Below are positions 62,154 to 64,000 of a DNA stretch of 64,000 bases, one piece after another. The first letter of the stretch is position 1. Each line of letters starts with the position of its first letter. The position numbers and the translations under genes were made by a program. The stretch is from Halobacterium litoreum (GTDB taxonomy: Archaea > Halobacteriota > Halobacteria > Halobacteriales > Halobacteriaceae): NCBI RefSeq assembly GCF_021233415.1, contig NZ_CP089466.1:1302001-1366000 (forward strand). Direction: 5' to 3'. The notes under the pieces were generated by a model. It was given only the letters and a program-made list of their open reading frames with translations. It was not told the origin of the DNA and did not search any database.

Positions 62154-62684
62154 ATGAACCTCGAAGACGCGGACCGCGTGGCCGAGAACGCCGCGCACGT
62201 CGTCGAGTTCCAACTCGGCGACGAGGTCTGCGCCATCGACATCGACGCCGTTGACAGCATCGTCGAGTCGAAGCAAGTGACTCGCGTTCCGCGCGCCCCC
62301 GAGGCCGTCGAGGGCGTGATGGACCTGCGCGGCGAGACGACCGCCATCGTCGACCCGCGGGAGTTCCTCGCCATCGGCGGCGACCACGACTCGGACAACA
62401 TCCTCGTGTTGGACCGCGCCGACGACAAACAGAAGATCGGCCTCCGAGTCGCCGAAGTGACGGAAGTGTCGGGCTACGCGGACCACCAGATCGACCGCGG
62501 TGACCGCGTGTCTCGCATCGGCACGTCGGCCATCGAGCGCGAACTCGTCGAGGGCGTCATCCGGAAGGGCGCGACCGAGGACGACGAGGACGAAGACCAC
62601 GACGTCGAGTTGGTGTTGTGGCTCGACATCGACCGGCTCATCGAGTCGGTGTCTGCGGGCGAAAACGGCGACAATCAGCGCTGA
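62154..62684 (+). CDS. cheW: Chemotaxis coupling protein CheW
   Basis: 176 residues of the CheW fold: VVEFQLGDEVCAIDIDAVDS, IVESKQVTRVPRAPEAVEG, MDLRGETTAIVDPREFL, and a C-terminal WLDIDRL. It bridges receptors and CheA in the signalling array. The ATG at 62154 is about 30 bp after a TATA-like agttttag (62118-62125); an in-frame GTG 15 nt earlier is discarded. Confidence 0.95.
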   Translation: MNLEDADRVAENAAHVVEFQLGDEVCAIDIDAVDSIVESKQVTRVPRAPEAVEGVMDLRGETTAIVDPREFLAIGGDHDSDNILVLDRADDKQKIGLRVAEVTEVSGYADHQIDRGDRVSRIGTSAIERELVEGVIRKGATEDDEDEDHDVELVLWLDIDRLIESVSAGENGDNQR

Positions 62685-62696
62685 TAATCGGTCAGG

Positions 62697-62710
62697 AGAC
62701 TTTATTAGCC
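62697..62710 (+). promoter_or_regulatory. TATA box of cheY
   Basis: The sequence gagactttattagc contains tttatta, about 28 bp before the cheY ATG at 62732. It indicates that cheY has its own promoter after cheW. Confidence 0.5.
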
Positions 62711-62731
62711 CCTTTGCCAAAGACGCTTAGC

Positions 62732-63094
62732 ATGGCGAAGCAGGTCCTACTGGTGGACGACTCCGAGTTTATGCGGAACTTGCTCCGCGAGATTCTCGAA
62801 GAGGAGTTCGAGATCGCGGACGAAGCCGAGAACGGAGTCGAAGCCGTAGAGATGTACAAGGAGTACGAGCCGGACCTCGTGATGATGGACATCGTGATGC
62901 CGATTCGGGACGGCATCGAAGCGACCTCCGAAATCAAGGAGTACGACGGCAGCGCCCACATCATCATGTGTACGAGCATCGGGCAGGAGGAGAAGATGAA
63001 GAAGGCGGTGAAGGCTGGCGCCGACGGCTACATCACGAAGCCGTTCCAGAAGCCCAGCGTCATGGACGCCATCTCGGACGTGCTCACGGCATGA
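62732..63094 (+). CDS. cheY: Chemotaxis response regulator CheY
   Basis: 120 residues, a single receiver domain: LLVDDSEFMRN with the acidic pair, phospho-acceptor Asp53 in MMDIVMP, the Thr in IMCTSIGQ and Lys in ITKPFQ. It receives phosphate from CheA and, in haloarchaea, acts on the archaellum through CheF adaptors. Coupled to cheB by ATGA. Confidence 0.97.
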   Translation: MAKQVLLVDDSEFMRNLLREILEEEFEIADEAENGVEAVEMYKEYEPDLVMMDIVMPIRDGIEATSEIKEYDGSAHIIMCTSIGQEEKMKKAVKAGADGYITKPFQKPSVMDAISDVLTA

Positions 63095-64000
63095 CGCGTG
63101 CGCTGGTGGTCGACGACTCGCATTTCATGCGAACGGTCATCAGCGACATCTTGGAGACCGGAGGCATCGACGTCGTCGACACCGCGTCGAACGGCGCGAA
63201 GGCGGTCGACAAAGTCGCCGACGTGGACCCGGACGTGGTGACGATGGACGTGGAGATGCCGGAGATGAACGGCATCGAAGCGGTCGAAGCCATCATGGAC
63301 GACCACCCGGTGCCGATTCTGATGCTGTCCGCGCTCACCACCGAGGACGCGGACGCCACCCTCGAAGCGATGGAGAAGGGCGCCGTGGACACGTTCGCGA
63401 AGCCCGGCGGCACCATCTCGACGGAGCTCTCCGGCCACAGCGAGGAACTCGTGGCGGCCGTCGAGGACGTCGCCGCCGCGGACCCGACGGCGGGCCACGA
63501 CGTCCAACAGACGACGTCCACGGCCGGCGGGGACGATTTCGTGGACGACCCGACGCTGCTCGTCGGCGCGTCCACGGGCGGGCCGAACGTCGTGGAGTCG
63601 ATTCTGGCGTCGCTCCCGCGGGAGGCGGACTTCCGGATTCTCGTCGTCCAGCACATGCCCGACCAGTTCACGTCGCGGTTCGCGAAGCGACTGGACGAGT
63701 CCAGCGACTACGACATCAAGGAAGCGGCGGACGGCGCGCGCATCGGCGGCGGCGAGGGGTTGGTCGCGCGCGGCGACTACCACATGCGCGTCTCGGGCTA
63801 CTCGAACGGCCGCCTGCGCGTGCGCCTCGACCAGAGCGAGCGACGCCACAGCGTGCGACCCGCCATCGACGTGACGATGGAGAGCGCGGCCGAGCGCGTG
63901 ACCGACCCGACGGTCGCGGCCGTCCTCACCGGGATGGGGACGGACGGCGCCGCGGGCGTTCGCGCAATCAAGGACGCGGGCGGCCACACGTTCGCACAGG
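63091..64000 (+). CDS. cheB: Protein-glutamate methylesterase CheB (runs off the window end)
   Basis: The first 303 residues are visible, with no stop before the end. A receiver domain (ALVVDDSHFMRT, Asp53 in TMDVEMPEMNG) is followed by the methylesterase: Ser in GASTGGPNVVES, His in VQHMPDQF, Asp in GMGTDGAAG. It removes methyl groups from receptors for adaptation. Start in ATGA with cheY. Confidence 0.96.
   Translation, partial: MTRALVVDDSHFMRTVISDILETGGIDVVDTASNGAKAVDKVADVDPDVVTMDVEMPEMNGIEAVEAIMDDHPVPILMLSALTTEDADATLEAMEKGAVDTFAKPGGTISTELSGHSEELVAAVEDVAAADPTAGHDVQQTTSTAGGDDFVDDPTLLVGASTGGPNVVESILASLPREADFRILVVQHMPDQFTSRFAKRLDESSDYDIKEAADGARIGGGEGLVARGDYHMRVSGYSNGRLRVRLDQSERRHSVRPAIDVTMESAAERVTDPTVAAVLTGMGTDGAAGVRAIKDAGGHTFAQ

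Overview
This window looks like the chromosome of an extreme halophile of the class Halobacteria. The supporting evidence is high GC, very acidic predicted proteins, leaderless genes with an archaeal TATA box about 28 bp before the start codon, and typical haloarchaeal families: HTH_10/Bat regulators, a HalOD1 protein, a Tat-exported subtilase, Orc1/Cdc6-like ATPases and a CheW-CheY-CheB cluster. No rRNA, CRISPR array or recognisable insertion sequence was seen.

Left chromosomal part (1-24.2 kb). This holds guaB (IMP dehydrogenase), small zinc-ribbon proteins, universal stress proteins, an orphan Cdc6-like ATPase and a complete glycerol catabolism locus. In that locus a membrane protein and glpK diverge from glpABC. 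Next come an HTH_10 regulator, a HalOD1 protein, an aldo/keto reductase and a VapBC-type toxin-antitoxin pair. An acetate block follows: acs, then DUF4212, an SSS symporter, a stress protein and a small membrane protein, all in one direction. Beyond it lie a Bat-like regulator that starts with an integrase-like fold and a second acs gene.

Integrated element (about 24.36-52.40 kb, 28 kb). It sits at the 3' end of a tRNA-Lys(CTT) gene and is bounded by a 15-bp direct repeat. Older-looking scars of the same tRNA end lie just outside its left end. It contains: (i) a left operon ending in a tyrosine recombinase, diverging from a PhiH1-like repressor across three dyad sequences; (ii) a repeat-containing surface lipoprotein; (iii) an Orc1/Cdc6 initiator; (iv) an AT-richer cargo block with a two-gene type I CBASS (CD-NTase plus Cap15-like membrane effector), a second minimal tyrosine recombinase and two orphan genes; (v) a 12.5-kb chain of overlapping genes (35.46-48.0 kb) encoding exported and membrane proteins, one P-loop ATPase and a 1031-residue surface protein; (vi) a 4-TM orphan and a structured non-coding stretch; (vii) a right-end operon of zinc-finger proteins and a 642-residue protein of unknown role. 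I infer a replicating, integrating virus-like or vesicle-plasmid-like element. Module (v) is the best candidate for an undescribed system.

Right chromosomal part (52.4-64 kb). After the tRNA come a short-chain dehydrogenase, an RCK_N-DHH-DHHA1 fusion, a PRC-barrel protein, a PLP aminotransferase, an Hrq1/MrfA-type helicase, a multi-TM protein, a Tat-exported subtilisin-like protease, an acidic Pro/Glu-rich protein, and cheW, cheY and cheB. cheB runs off the end.

How the genes work together: glycerol is phosphorylated by GlpK and oxidised by membrane-associated GlpABC, and acetate is taken up by the symporter and activated by Acs. In the element the repressor probably keeps the left operon silent, Cdc6 supports replication, the recombinase(s) handle integration, and CBASS protects the host (and so the element) from other viruses.
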